This document shows, in pieces, positions 17,319-26,258 of a stretch of DNA of 64,000 nt (the stretch's first letter is position 1; each line of letters opens with the position of its first letter). The stretch comes from Armatimonadetes bacterium 55-13. GTDB taxonomy: Bacteria; Armatimonadota; Fimbriimonadia; Fimbriimonadales; Fimbriimonadaceae. The translations under genes and the position numbers were made by a program. A model generated the notes under the pieces. The model was not told the origin of the DNA, did no database searches, and saw only the letters and a program-made list of their open reading frames with translations. The stretch covers positions 175,901 to 239,900 of the forward strand of contig MKRX01000002.1 in the NCBI GenBank assembly GCA_001898035.1. The letters run 5' to 3'.

Positions 17319-17864
17319 CTACTTCTTGGACAAGGTCTGGGAATGGGAGTACCAGCCCTTATCCAAGGAGAGCTTGGTGAGCTTGTCGTTAAGTTTCGCC
17401 TGCACGGAAATAGACCTCACCGCTGTGGTGGCCGGGAGCACTACCGTCCAGGTCTTTTCTTTAACTTTTGCCGGAAACGTTTTTTTCCCGACCATCGCCG
17501 TCACCTTTGCTCCTGGAAGCGTCTCCCCGCTCAACACACCTTTGGCGTAACCGGTAATGAACAGAAACGGCTCTTTGGCGATGAGAGAGCGATGGAATGC
17601 GGCCTGAGCCAAGAGGGCGTCCTTTTCGAGCGGACTCTGCCCCGGACCCTCGGCCATATCGGTGATCTCCTGCAAGAGCCAAGCGTCGTCCTTACCTTTT
17701 CCGAGTTCCGGGCTGTAGTTTGCCCCGTTCTCCCCGTGGCACCGTTGACAGTGGTCCTCGAAGTACAACATCGGCGAGTCGTACTTGGGCAGAGGCTTTT
17801 GAGGCTGATTCTGGGCGGCAATGACCGCGACTACGCTCGGGACGACCAGAACCAGCCACTTCAT
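17319..17864 (-). CDS. Exported c-type cytochrome domain protein
   Basis: A 181-residue protein with a signal peptide (WLVLVVPSVVAVIAA) and one heme site, C39-Q-R-C42-H43, in DHCQRCHGENG. The following GKGKDDAWLLQEI segment fits a class I cytochrome c. The last 70 residues form a beta-rich domain (VLSGETLPGAKVTAMVGKKT) of unknown type. It is translationally coupled to the upstream sugar-dehydrogenase-like gene (TAATG) and probably accepts its electrons. Fusion of a heme domain with a C-terminal Ig-like domain is uncommon. Confidence 0.75.
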   Translation of the reverse strand: MKWLVLVVPSVVAVIAAQNQPQKPLPKYDSPMLYFEDHCQRCHGENGANYSPELGKGKDDAWLLQEITDMAEGPGQSPLEKDALLAQAAFHRSLIAKEPFLFITGYAKGVLSGETLPGAKVTAMVGKKTFPAKVKEKTWTVVLPATTAVRSISVQAKLNDKLTKLSLDKGWYSHSQTLSKK

Positions 17865-19063
17865 TACGAACCTGCCTTGGAAATGCGATAGATCTTTCCA
17901 CCGTGATCGTCGCTAAAGAAGACCGATCCATCGGGGGCTTCCACACAGTCCACCGGCCTTCCAAGGACGTCTCCGCTCTTGCTGAGCGTCCCCACGAGCA
18001 TTTGGCTGCCATAGGGCTTTCCGGTCACCTTGTCAAAGCACACCCGCTCCACTTGGTAGCCCACCTTCTTGAGGCTGTTCCAAGAGCCGTGATGCGCCAC
18101 CAAGGCGTCGCCCACGAGGTCTGTGCCAAGGCCATTCTTGCTCATGAAGCAAAATCCGTTCGGCGCGTAATGCCCGCCAAAGCTCCAAGCCGGGACGATC
18201 GTCTTGTCCGCCAGATCGATGATGTCGGGTCGGTTCTGAAACTCGATGCGCGGCACCTTGTTACCCGTGATGAACGGGTGGCCATAGAACCCGCCCTCCA
18301 CATAAAGATTGAACTCGCACGGCGGGTTCAGGTCGGTTACCGGCTGCTTACCGTTGGCATCGCCAATCGGCTTGCCGAACCAGTCACTTCCGTGATCCGC
18401 GCCATAAAGCTCCGTCGTTCCCGGGCGGTAGCGGTACTTCTCGGTATTTCTCAAACCGCTTGCCCACAGCTTACGGGTCTTGCCATCCAGGCTGTAGAAC
18501 CAAACTTTCTGACGGTCGGTATTCGTCTCGTCGTTGATATTGCCGCTATCGCCGATGCTCGTAAAGAAGCCGTTCGGCGTCACAAAGATCGGTCGCCACC
18601 AGTGACCGCCCTTGGGCAAGTTATCCAGAACCGTCACCGTCTCATCGGCTTTACCGTCGCCGTTCGTGTCGCGACCCTTGAAAATCGCTCCCGATTCCGT
18701 AAACCATAGCCAACCGTTATAGAAGTGCATGCCATGGACGGTCCGGTGTCCCGTCGTGAATTCGCCAATCTTGGTGTACTTGCCGCCCTGGTTCTTAAAG
18801 GTGCTAATGGTTCCCAGGTCAGGCTGGCTCACGTACAGAGTCCCCTTGTCGTCGAACTCCATAAATCGGGCGTTCCGCAACTCGGCCACCAGGCTCACCT
18901 TGAAACCCGGGCGAATCCAGAAATCGGGAACCCCTTCCCCTCGCTGACCCACCGCCGTCGAGGGATGAGCCGCCGGTTCACCCTCAGAGGAGCGCGGAGA
19001 GCAGAAGACAGCCGTAGAGATTCCGGCAACGACGAACGAGCTAACGATCAATTTTCGGGTCAT
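17864..19063 (-). CDS. Exported sorbosone-dehydrogenase/PQQ sugar-dehydrogenase-like beta-propeller
   Basis: A 399-residue secreted protein with an N-terminal signal (a Cys at residue 21 may be a lipoprotein site). The body is a six-bladed propeller of the soluble glucose/sorbosone dehydrogenase type: RPGFKVSLVAELRNARFMEF, GRDTNGDGKADE, WASGLRNTEKYRY, ADHGSDWFG, AWSFGGHYAPNGF and VEAPDGSVFFSDD. These proteins oxidise sugars or polyols, often with PQQ, and hand electrons to cytochrome c. A cytochrome c gene follows with a 1-base overlap, which supports that. Cofactor and substrate are inferred from family only. Confidence 0.8.
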   Translation of the reverse strand: MTRKLIVSSFVVAGISTAVFCSPRSSEGEPAAHPSTAVGQRGEGVPDFWIRPGFKVSLVAELRNARFMEFDDKGTLYVSQPDLGTISTFKNQGGKYTKIGEFTTGHRTVHGMHFYNGWLWFTESGAIFKGRDTNGDGKADETVTVLDNLPKGGHWWRPIFVTPNGFFTSIGDSGNINDETNTDRQKVWFYSLDGKTRKLWASGLRNTEKYRYRPGTTELYGADHGSDWFGKPIGDANGKQPVTDLNPPCEFNLYVEGGFYGHPFITGNKVPRIEFQNRPDIIDLADKTIVPAWSFGGHYAPNGFCFMSKNGLGTDLVGDALVAHHGSWNSLKKVGYQVERVCFDKVTGKPYGSQMLVGTLSKSGDVLGRPVDCVEAPDGSVFFSDDHGGKIYRISKAGS

Positions 19064-19147
19064 GGTCGTAAGAATGCGGCCTATTTGCGTAACGGATTAT
19101 GCCGAATCAAGTTCCATATACGAATCGGAGTTCGGTAGAGTCAGCCG

Positions 19148-19447
19148 ATGACTCTGGTTTCTGCGACTTTTCTAATCAACCCCGGCGATACCGCCGCTTT
19201 CGAAGCCGCCGCCGCGGACATGGTCCGCCTCACGAACCAAGAGCCCGGCTGCCTCCGCTACGCCGTCCACCAGAACCCCAATCAGCCCGGTCAATATCTC
19301 TTCTTCGAAGAATGGGAATCGCGCCCCCACCTAGAAGCCCACTTCAACACCGAGCACTTCCTCAAGTTCAAAGCCCTCACCCCCGCCCTCTCCCAGGAGC
19401 CCGCAAAGGTCAGAGTCTACGAAGTACAAACCTTCGAAGACCTCTAA
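19148..19447 (+). CDS. Antibiotic biosynthesis monooxygenase (ABM/YgiN-like) domain protein
   Basis: A 99-residue single-domain ABM-fold protein (dimeric ferredoxin-like alpha+beta barrel). The pattern FLINPGDTAAFEAAAADMVRL, then EPGCLRYAVHQNPNQPGQYLFFEEW and HLEAHFNTEHF is typical of quinol or small-molecule monooxygenases that need no cofactor. The physiological substrate is unknown. It is a single gene between divergent and convergent neighbours; heptanucleotide repeats begin 11 bases after its stop. Confidence 0.88.
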   Translation: MTLVSATFLINPGDTAAFEAAAADMVRLTNQEPGCLRYAVHQNPNQPGQYLFFEEWESRPHLEAHFNTEHFLKFKALTPALSQEPAKVRVYEVQTFEDL

Positions 19448-19457
19448 CCTCCCACCC

Positions 19458-19490
19458 TAACACCTAACACCTAATACCTAATACCTACCC
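19458..19490. repeat. Heptanucleotide tandem repeat (TAAYACC)n
   Basis: Four contiguous 7-mers, TAACACC twice then TAATACC twice, followed by a partial TACCCC. The array overlaps the stop codon of gltB (19485-19487). Related arrays are at 54528-54555 and, broken up, at 46072-46107 and 46303-46331. Confidence 0.75.
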
Positions 19491-22400
19491 CAACTCCGAC
19501 GCCACGCAAGTCCGCACCACGCGGTACCGGCTCGGATCGAACTTCTCCAGCAGCGCCTCGGCGACCTTACTGCTGGAGTGGGCCAGGTGCTCTCGCAACA
19601 TCTCTCGGACCTCCGCCGTCTCGGAATCGTTGAGTTCGCTCGCCTTGACGTAGTCCTTGTTAAGCTTGGATTCGTCGCAATCCAGCAGATAGACTCGCCC
19701 ACCTGTCATGCCCGAGCCAAGGTTCGTCCCGACCGTTCCCAGCACGAGGGCCACGCCCCCGGTCATGTACTGGAATGCGTTCGCCGCCACGCCCTCCACG
19801 ACAATCGAGGGACCGCCGCCTTCCGCGTTCTTTCGCAAGCAGATACCAAACCGGTTCCCGCCTCGTCCCGCGATGAACGCTCGGCCACCGCGAGCCCCAT
19901 ATCCGAACGCGTTGCCGACGATCGTCAAACTGCCATCCCCGTTCGGTGGCACGATGACCAGCGTCCCGCCATAACTGGCGGTAAAGCAAGAGTCCGCCGC
20001 CACTCCCCGCAGTCGGAAGTGCATCCCGTGAACGGAATACGCCGCGTAGAAGTGACCTGCCGCGCCCTTATTATCGAAGTTGATCGAGCCGTCTCGGAGT
20101 CCGCCATCGCCAAATCGCCGCGCGATCTCGCCCGCCGCTCCAACGCCAACGCATCGATCCTCGTTGGTCAGGTGCTCGCAAAGAATCGAAGGATCGCCCG
20201 CAATCGCCCGCTTGGCGATGCCGCGCTCCTGCTCGCGAAGATGAGGCATGTGGGAGGCCGTCTGGCCCTTGTAGTCTCGCTTCGGAATGCTGTCGTGGGG
20301 GGCATTGAGGATCTTGCTCAAGTCGATCTTTGCCGCCTTGCCCTCCAGCCCCTTGCGCCGCTCTAGCAAGTCGCGGCGACCGATCACGTCGTCCAGCCGT
20401 CGAATTCCATGCTCGGCCATCATCTCGCGAATCTCGCGCGCCACAAAAAGCAAATAGCGGCAAATGTGCTTACTCTTGCCGCTAAACCGGGCCACATGCA
20501 GTGGATCTTGAGTGGCTACACCCGGCGTACAGCCCAATCGTCGCTTGCCCGTCGGATCCGCCGGATCTGGACCTGCCAGGTGACATTTGCGGAGCATCGA
20601 ACACCCAATCGCGATCAGCAGGGAAGTGCCAAAGCCAACTCGGTCGGCCCCGAGGAGGAACAGCTTAAACGCTTGCTCACCGTTCTGAACGCCGCCATCC
20701 ACGCTCAGTTCGATTCGGTGTCGAACCCCTTCCTCCAGCAGCATGTCCTGCACCGTCGGCAAGACCGCCGCTACCGGAATTCCCGCGTGCTTTTGGTCGA
20801 CGCGCTTTGCCGCGCCGGTGCCGCCGCACCCGTCGCTCAAGTGAAGTCGATTTGCGCCCGCATGGACGCCACCGATCGCCACCATCTCCACCCCGTGAGT
20901 GGCTACGTACTTCAGAGCGCAATTCACTTCGGGGTTAAGGTGTCGCCAGCTTTCCAACATCAGCTTCACGTCCTCGATGGAGTAGAGGTTATGGTTGATG
21001 GGTGGGGAAACCAATTCGTAGCCGGGTTCGCAGCCGCGTCGACGGGCGACTTCAGGGCTCACCTTCTTGCCTGGCAGCTGACCACCCTTTCCAGGCTTCG
21101 CACCCTGGGCAAACTTCACCTCCGCCTCTCGCGCTCTGGCCGCCGTCATCGGCGTGATCGTAAATCGGCCACCGGCGTACTGAACGCTGGTATTGCCATC
21201 CTTACGCCCGATGCGTTCCTTGTCGAAGCCGCCTTCACCGGAATTCGCGAATGGCCCCATCCCAATCAGCCGCATCGCGTCGTTCTCTCGCAGCTTCATG
21301 CGGCAGTAGCGATTGAGCACGTTCATCGCCTGGGCAATCGTTCGGTGGGCTGGCTCAGAGAGCGCGCCTTCGCTCATCCCGGGAGCCATAAATCTCCACG
21401 CGATCGCCTCTTCCGATTCCACTTCTTCAATCGGAATCGACTTGCCCTTCTTAACCTTCAACAGGTCCAAAATCGTGATCGGATTTCGGTCGGAAACCAG
21501 CGAGGAGTAGTCCTTGTAAGCGTCATACGTTCCCGGCTGAGATTGGTGAATCTTCTTGGTGTATCCACTCGCGCTATGCAGGAGCCGAACGATTTCTGCA
21601 TTGTTCGCATGGGCTCGACCCTCCTTGGAGTGTCGGAATTCGCCCGCGTCCACCAGGGCCACCGCCGTCCCCGTCGCCGCCGTCTGCTTGGCGGCTCCTG
21701 CCACGGCGCCAACCAGCGCAACTTCGGCTTCGCTCCCCGCTTCGGATTCTCCGAAGGCTGTCTGCCAAAACGAGAACCATTCCTGATTGAGAATCTCCGG
21801 TCCAATGCCTCCCAGATGACTCGGAACGCCGGGGAACTCTTCCTGAACGAACTTCGAATCGAGACCAATCGACTCGACCAGGGCCGCTCCCGAATAAGCC
21901 GACGAGGGAGTAACCCCCATCATCGACATCACTTCGGTAAACCCGGATCGCAGACCCTTCAGGTACTTCGCTTCGGATTCCCCGGCGGAGAGACAGCCAA
22001 GCCAAGGACAAACGGCGTCGGCGCCCATCGCTACCAAAAGAGCAACCTGATGAATGTCCCAGGCGCCGGTATCGACGACGATTCCAACCTTATGTCGGAT
22101 CCCCAGTCGCACCAGCGCCTGATGCAAGCGACTCACCGCCCGTAATGCGGGAAGCGGCGCCCTCTCCTCTCCAATTGCCCTGTCGGACAAAACCAGCACG
22201 GTTCTGGTGGAAGCCAGTTCGATGCCTTCATCTACGACCTGCAGCAGCCGAGATTCTGTTCCTTGAAAATCGGCTTTCGCGTCGAATGTTAAGTCGATCA
22301 GCGCCGAATCGCTTCGATCCTTCAACCAAGCGACCTCGCGCGTGTTCAATATTCGGTTTGAAAACGTATAGGCGGACCGCTTGGTCTTGGCAAACAGGCC

Positions 22401-24008
22401 CGACCGGTCACCCAATGTCACCGAAAGATCGAACACCCAAGAGTCGCGGATCGGGTCGATTGGCGGACTCGTCTCCTGCGCGAACCGGAGAGCAAAGTGA
22501 TCCTCAATTCGTCGGGGAAGTCGGTCGAGCATTGCCGCAGGAGAAGTGTCGTCTCCCATCGAGCCCACAGCGGGCTTGCCCGTCTCCATGAGAGGCGTCA
22601 GCAGAACGTCAACGTCCTCCTTCGTCATGCCAAATCCAGCCTGCACACGCGTCAAATCGCCCGGTGTTTCGCCGCCCTCAACCGCTTCTTCTCCCAAAAT
22701 AACACGGTCGCCAAGCGCGGGAAAATTCTCTCTCGCCAATTCTTGCTGAACGTCTTCATTCAGCAAGACCGTGCCGTTCGCCAACTTCACTCGCACCGTC
22801 TCCCCCGGACCAAGCAACCGCTGAATCTCAAAGTCTCCGTCGGGAAAAGTCCCCGTCATCTCGCTGGCCGCCAAGGCGTAGTCCTTGGTCGCCGCAAACC
22901 AAAGCGGGCGCAATCCGTTACGATCAAGGTGAGCGACCGCGTCGTCTCCGTCACAGGCCACCAGCGCCGCCGGACCGTCGCATGCGCCAAGGTAAACCCC
23001 CATCGCTCGGTAGAAGTCCGCCAACTGCGAATTGGGATCGATGATCGACTGAGACTCCGGAAGAAGGGCCAAGAGAGACTGCGTCACGCTCATGCCGCCC
23101 GCCAACAGCGCGATCAGCATGTCGTCCAAATTCGCCGTGTCCGATCCGCCCGAACAGACGACCGACTGCACCTTCGCCGCCAGCGGAGCCAGGTTCGGGT
23201 ACTTCTCCGTCAGCGACCGAAGCAGGTCGCGTCCAATCGCCTCAAACCACGCGACGTTGCCCCGGATCGTATTGATCTCGCCGTTGTGCGCCAATGCCCA
23301 GAAGGGCTGAGCTCGCCTCCAAGCCGTCGTCGTGTTCGTACAGTAGCGGCTGTGGAAGAGAAGGAACCGGGACGCAAAGTGCTCGTCCTGAAGGTCGGGA
23401 TAAAACTCGGCAATGCGAGAAAGCTCAAAGAGGCCCTTATAAACAACGGTTCGGTTAGAAAGGCTGACCACCGAGAAGTCGTCCCCCGCAATGGCCCCCA
23501 AAGAATCGTCAATCGCCAAGCGGAGCAGGTAGCGACAGGAGAACCACGCTTCCTCGCTCATCCCATCCGGCCGCTTCAAGAGTGCTTGTCGGACGATAGG
23601 CATCGTGCGAATCGCGGAAGCGTAGGGATCGAGCGCGCCCGCATTAACCGGTACGTTCGCCCACTGTAAAATCTGAACGCCCGCCAAGGCCGCTAACTCT
23701 TCTACTTGCTCAACGCACTTGCGCCGAAGGGCCGCGTCAAAGGGAAGGAAGAACATGCCGAGGGCCACGTCTCGCTGAGCGATGTCTTTAACGTGTTCCG
23801 GGAATCGATCCAGAAGCAGGGGCCAAGGAATATCAACCTGCACACCGGCGCCATGTCCTGGCGCTCCACGGTGATCGAAACGTTTGCAAAGTTCTAGTCC
23901 CTGTGCTACGACCTCCCGGTCGGCAACGCCCTTACGGCTAGCTACGAAACCAATGCCACAAGCGTCGGCTTCCAGAATCTGACGAGAACCTTTATTTACC
24001 CAGTACAT
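19485..24008 (-). CDS. gltB: Glutamate synthase large subunit, divergent form
   Basis: A 1507-residue ferredoxin/NADPH-type glutamate synthase: glutamine amidotransferase class II domain with nucleophile C17 (after a 16-residue propeptide, ACGIGF), central domain, FMN-binding synthase domain (SDGCGGTGAAKR, then SVDGGVQNGEQAFKL), and a C-terminal GXGXG beta-helix (GGTLVIVPPNGDGSL to MTGGRVYLLD). It differs from standard GltB in several places. The 3Fe-4S cysteine motif C-x5-C-x4-C is C-x5-C-x17-C. The usual GHDGGTGA is DGCGGTGA. The HRGA loop of the amidotransferase is shortened. No gltD lies beside it. The ATG start and long intergenic space upstream suggest a single-gene transcript. Confidence 0.93.
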   Translation of the reverse strand: MYWVNKGSRQILEADACGIGFVASRKGVADREVVAQGLELCKRFDHRGAPGHGAGVQVDIPWPLLLDRFPEHVKDIAQRDVALGMFFLPFDAALRRKCVEQVEELAALAGVQILQWANVPVNAGALDPYASAIRTMPIVRQALLKRPDGMSEEAWFSCRYLLRLAIDDSLGAIAGDDFSVVSLSNRTVVYKGLFELSRIAEFYPDLQDEHFASRFLLFHSRYCTNTTTAWRRAQPFWALAHNGEINTIRGNVAWFEAIGRDLLRSLTEKYPNLAPLAAKVQSVVCSGGSDTANLDDMLIALLAGGMSVTQSLLALLPESQSIIDPNSQLADFYRAMGVYLGACDGPAALVACDGDDAVAHLDRNGLRPLWFAATKDYALAASEMTGTFPDGDFEIQRLLGPGETVRVKLANGTVLLNEDVQQELARENFPALGDRVILGEEAVEGGETPGDLTRVQAGFGMTKEDVDVLLTPLMETGKPAVGSMGDDTSPAAMLDRLPRRIEDHFALRFAQETSPPIDPIRDSWVFDLSVTLGDRSGLFAKTKRSAYTFSNRILNTREVAWLKDRSDSALIDLTFDAKADFQGTESRLLQVVDEGIELASTRTVLVLSDRAIGEERAPLPALRAVSRLHQALVRLGIRHKVGIVVDTGAWDIHQVALLVAMGADAVCPWLGCLSAGESEAKYLKGLRSGFTEVMSMMGVTPSSAYSGAALVESIGLDSKFVQEEFPGVPSHLGGIGPEILNQEWFSFWQTAFGESEAGSEAEVALVGAVAGAAKQTAATGTAVALVDAGEFRHSKEGRAHANNAEIVRLLHSASGYTKKIHQSQPGTYDAYKDYSSLVSDRNPITILDLLKVKKGKSIPIEEVESEEAIAWRFMAPGMSEGALSEPAHRTIAQAMNVLNRYCRMKLRENDAMRLIGMGPFANSGEGGFDKERIGRKDGNTSVQYAGGRFTITPMTAARAREAEVKFAQGAKPGKGGQLPGKKVSPEVARRRGCEPGYELVSPPINHNLYSIEDVKLMLESWRHLNPEVNCALKYVATHGVEMVAIGGVHAGANRLHLSDGCGGTGAAKRVDQKHAGIPVAAVLPTVQDMLLEEGVRHRIELSVDGGVQNGEQAFKLFLLGADRVGFGTSLLIAIGCSMLRKCHLAGPDPADPTGKRRLGCTPGVATQDPLHVARFSGKSKHICRYLLFVAREIREMMAEHGIRRLDDVIGRRDLLERRKGLEGKAAKIDLSKILNAPHDSIPKRDYKGQTASHMPHLREQERGIAKRAIAGDPSILCEHLTNEDRCVGVGAAGEIARRFGDGGLRDGSINFDNKGAAGHFYAAYSVHGMHFRLRGVAADSCFTASYGGTLVIVPPNGDGSLTIVGNAFGYGARGGRAFIAGRGGNRFGICLRKNAEGGGPSIVVEGVAANAFQYMTGGVALVLGTVGTNLGSGMTGGRVYLLDCDESKLNKDYVKASELNDSETAEVREMLREHLAHSSSKVAEALLEKFDPSRYRVVRTCVASELG

Positions 24009-24223
24009 AGCGCGAACTCATTCCGAATCCGCGCCTTAGCGGCATCCCAACCAGCGCCCTTACCGGAGGGGACACCTAATATACGCCAAAGTGCTTGAAA
24101 ACTGAATAAAACCGAAGAATTCTTTAACTAAACACAACTTTGTTGGAAGTGTCAGATGCATCCATACCGTCCTTCGTATCAAACTTCCAATTGAATACCT
24201 AGTGAGTTCTCTGGAGATTTTCG

Positions 24224-25291
24224 ATGAGATTGCGTTGTTCACTATTAATCGTTTCGCTTGCCCTCGCCTCGGTCGCCTGTGCCGATGACGGTTGGTGGCT
24301 GTCAAGCGGCGCTGCGGGCGTCTTCGGAAAATCTCACCCTGCCATCGAAATGGCGGATGAAGTGATCTCCATTGACATGGGCCCGACGAACGCCGTTGTG
24401 GACGTCGTGTTTACATTCCGCAATCACGGCCCCGCCACCAAAGTAACCATGGCCTTCCCAGAAGAGACGGAAAACGAAAATGGAAAGGCCATTCAGGCAT
24501 TCAAGTCTTGGGTGGATGGCCAGCCCACGCGAGTCACCAGAAAAGACCTTCCCACCGACCAATCCAGCGAAGCAAACACGAAGGCCGTCTGGTTGAAGAC
24601 CGTTTCGTTCGCCAGAAATGCCTCGCGAAAGGTTAGGGTTCACTACATAGCCGGCTACGCGGGTAATACCGCCGGAGAGCGAATGCTCGCTTACACCCTC
24701 ACCACTGGCGCCACCTGGAAAGGCGCCATCGGGAAATGTGTGATCGAAGTCGATTGGAAACGCATGACCGGCCTCAGCCGCCCCGAAATCAGCCTGGGAG
24801 ATCGCAAGCTTGCTTGGACCTATGCCAACGGTCATCGAGCCAGCGCCGTCCTTCACAATTACGAACCGAAGGAAGAGCTGGCCATCAACATGCTTCCCGG
24901 ATTCTGGTACTTCACCATCAATGGAAAACCGGTATCGCAAATGGGACGCGGACTTTACGCCAAGCCCATGGAAGGAATGCCCTCCGATCCGATGATCCAC
25001 GTAGAGAACATTGGTTACTTCTTCGGAGCGGTGACCGACGATGAAGACCGATACACGCCCTGGAAGAATCCCATCTCGAAACGTTGGGGCGGTTCCTTTG
25101 ATGTCAGGCTCGGAGCCATTGTCTTCGGGAACGGCAAGATGGTGAATCTAAAAAGAGGCTTTAAAATGATGAAATCAGGTTTTTCGCAGGAGCCAATCGA
25201 GTTTGTTTATGTCAAGGATTTGATCGAAGCTCTGGGAGGAACCGCTCGATTCGATGCCCAATTTCAGCGGATGGATATCAAATTTCCATAG
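24224..25291 (+). CDS. Exported DUF4424-like protein with C-terminal stalk-type domain
   Basis: A 355-residue secreted protein. A signal peptide (LLIVSLALASVACA) is followed by beta-strand-rich sequence with DMGPTNAVVDVVFTFRNHGPATKVTMAFPEE and VRVHYIAGYAGN, resembling DUF4424-type proteins. The last 40 residues (IEFVYVKDLIEALGGTARFDAQFQRMDI) look like a copper-amine-oxidase-type stalk domain as found in many Gram-positive and Armatimonadota surface proteins. A ribosome site (GGAG) lies about 8 bases before the ATG. Family assignments are tentative. Confidence 0.6.
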   Translation: MRLRCSLLIVSLALASVACADDGWWLSSGAAGVFGKSHPAIEMADEVISIDMGPTNAVVDVVFTFRNHGPATKVTMAFPEETENENGKAIQAFKSWVDGQPTRVTRKDLPTDQSSEANTKAVWLKTVSFARNASRKVRVHYIAGYAGNTAGERMLAYTLTTGATWKGAIGKCVIEVDWKRMTGLSRPEISLGDRKLAWTYANGHRASAVLHNYEPKEELAINMLPGFWYFTINGKPVSQMGRGLYAKPMEGMPSDPMIHVENIGYFFGAVTDDEDRYTPWKNPISKRWGGSFDVRLGAIVFGNGKMVNLKRGFKMMKSGFSQEPIEFVYVKDLIEALGGTARFDAQFQRMDIKFP

Positions 25292-25295
25292 GGGC

Positions 25296-26171
25296 TTAAT
25301 CGCCCCCGCCCCCGCAGCTACTGCCACAACTGCTGCCGCATCCTGAACCCCCATCGCTACCGCAGCCATTGCCTCCGTCCCCATGGCTGCCGCAGCCTGA
25401 GTGCCCATGTCCATCGCCGCCATGATCGCTTCCATGGCTGTGACCATGGCTATGAGAATGTCCATCGCCCCATGTGCTGGAACAACTTGTCGTCGTGCTG
25501 CATGAAGTCGAACAACCTTGGCGCGGACCCTTGCGGACCGCGCTGACGATCACAACGATCACGAAGGCAAATATCGCCACCACCAGAATCGGTACGAAAA
25601 GAGGTCTTGAGCTACTGGCGGAGGCGCCGCATCCGACCAAGAGCGCCGCCGTCAACCCCGCCACGCCCAACGAGTGCCGCCAGCCCCAACGGGGCTTCCG
25701 AATCACCCAATGATCCGCCATGTCGATCTTCCGAATGTCTTTCGGTGCAAAGCGATCTTCTGAAACCGGCCAGATATCGACCGGAGGCTCTTCGCCAAAG
25801 AACCGTCGGTAACTGTCCAACGTCTTCGCATACCAATCCGTAAACTTGTCGCTCTCCGACTTCCCGCCCTTCGTCGGACCATGGTGGAGCGGCTTGGGCA
25901 AAACCTCTTTGCAAAGGCGATTCCAATACGAATCCGTGTACAGCATGTGCAAATGCCACACTTCATCGACCTGCTCAGAGGGCGTCACCGGATGCCCCGC
26001 CTCCGCCGCCAAGAAGAGAAACCGCCGGTACTCCCGAAGTGCGCGCTCGGTATAGGCGCTCGACCAGTTGTTTTCTCGCGCCAATCGACGCGCAAAGGGA
26101 AAAGCGACCGGTCCGCCATCGATGTCGAACGAAACGATGCTATCGAAGAGCGATTGTTGTTGAGGCGTCAT
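25296..26171 (-). CDS. Membrane protein with GRDP-like N-terminus and Gly/His/Cys-rich tail
   Basis: A 291-residue protein. The start at 26171 is set by a strong ribosome site (GGAGGG, 6 bases upstream); a longer frame begins at 26201. Residues 1-150 are helical with YRRFLFLAAEAGHPVTPSEQVDEVWHLHMLYTDSYW, a motif of glycine-rich domain (GRDP) proteins. Two hydrophobic segments follow (about 168-188 and 192-213). The last 75 residues are a low-complexity run of Gly, Ser, His, Asp and Cys pairs (HSHSHGHSHGSDHGG, CGSSCGSSCGGGG), which could bind metal ions. Function unknown. Confidence 0.7.
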   Translation of the reverse strand: MTPQQQSLFDSIVSFDIDGGPVAFPFARRLARENNWSSAYTERALREYRRFLFLAAEAGHPVTPSEQVDEVWHLHMLYTDSYWNRLCKEVLPKPLHHGPTKGGKSESDKFTDWYAKTLDSYRRFFGEEPPVDIWPVSEDRFAPKDIRKIDMADHWVIRKPRWGWRHSLGVAGLTAALLVGCGASASSSRPLFVPILVVAIFAFVIVVIVSAVRKGPRQGCSTSCSTTTSCSSTWGDGHSHSHGHSHGSDHGGDGHGHSGCGSHGDGGNGCGSDGGSGCGSSCGSSCGGGGD

Positions 26172-26258
26172 ATTGATCCCTCCAAACAAGCTTACGGACA
26201 ACTCCCAGGAGGGGTTGATCGGAGCTAACTAAATGTTAACAATTTGCAGAAATTCCGT

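Noticed and set aside
20409-22145. 578-residue open frame on the plus strand
   Set aside because: Lies wholly antisense to gltB, has a low-complexity Arg/His/Leu composition, no domain pattern and no ribosome site; an artefact of codon bias.
22497-23669. 390-residue open frame on the plus strand
   Set aside because: Antisense to the amidotransferase part of gltB with Arg/Val-rich noise sequence.
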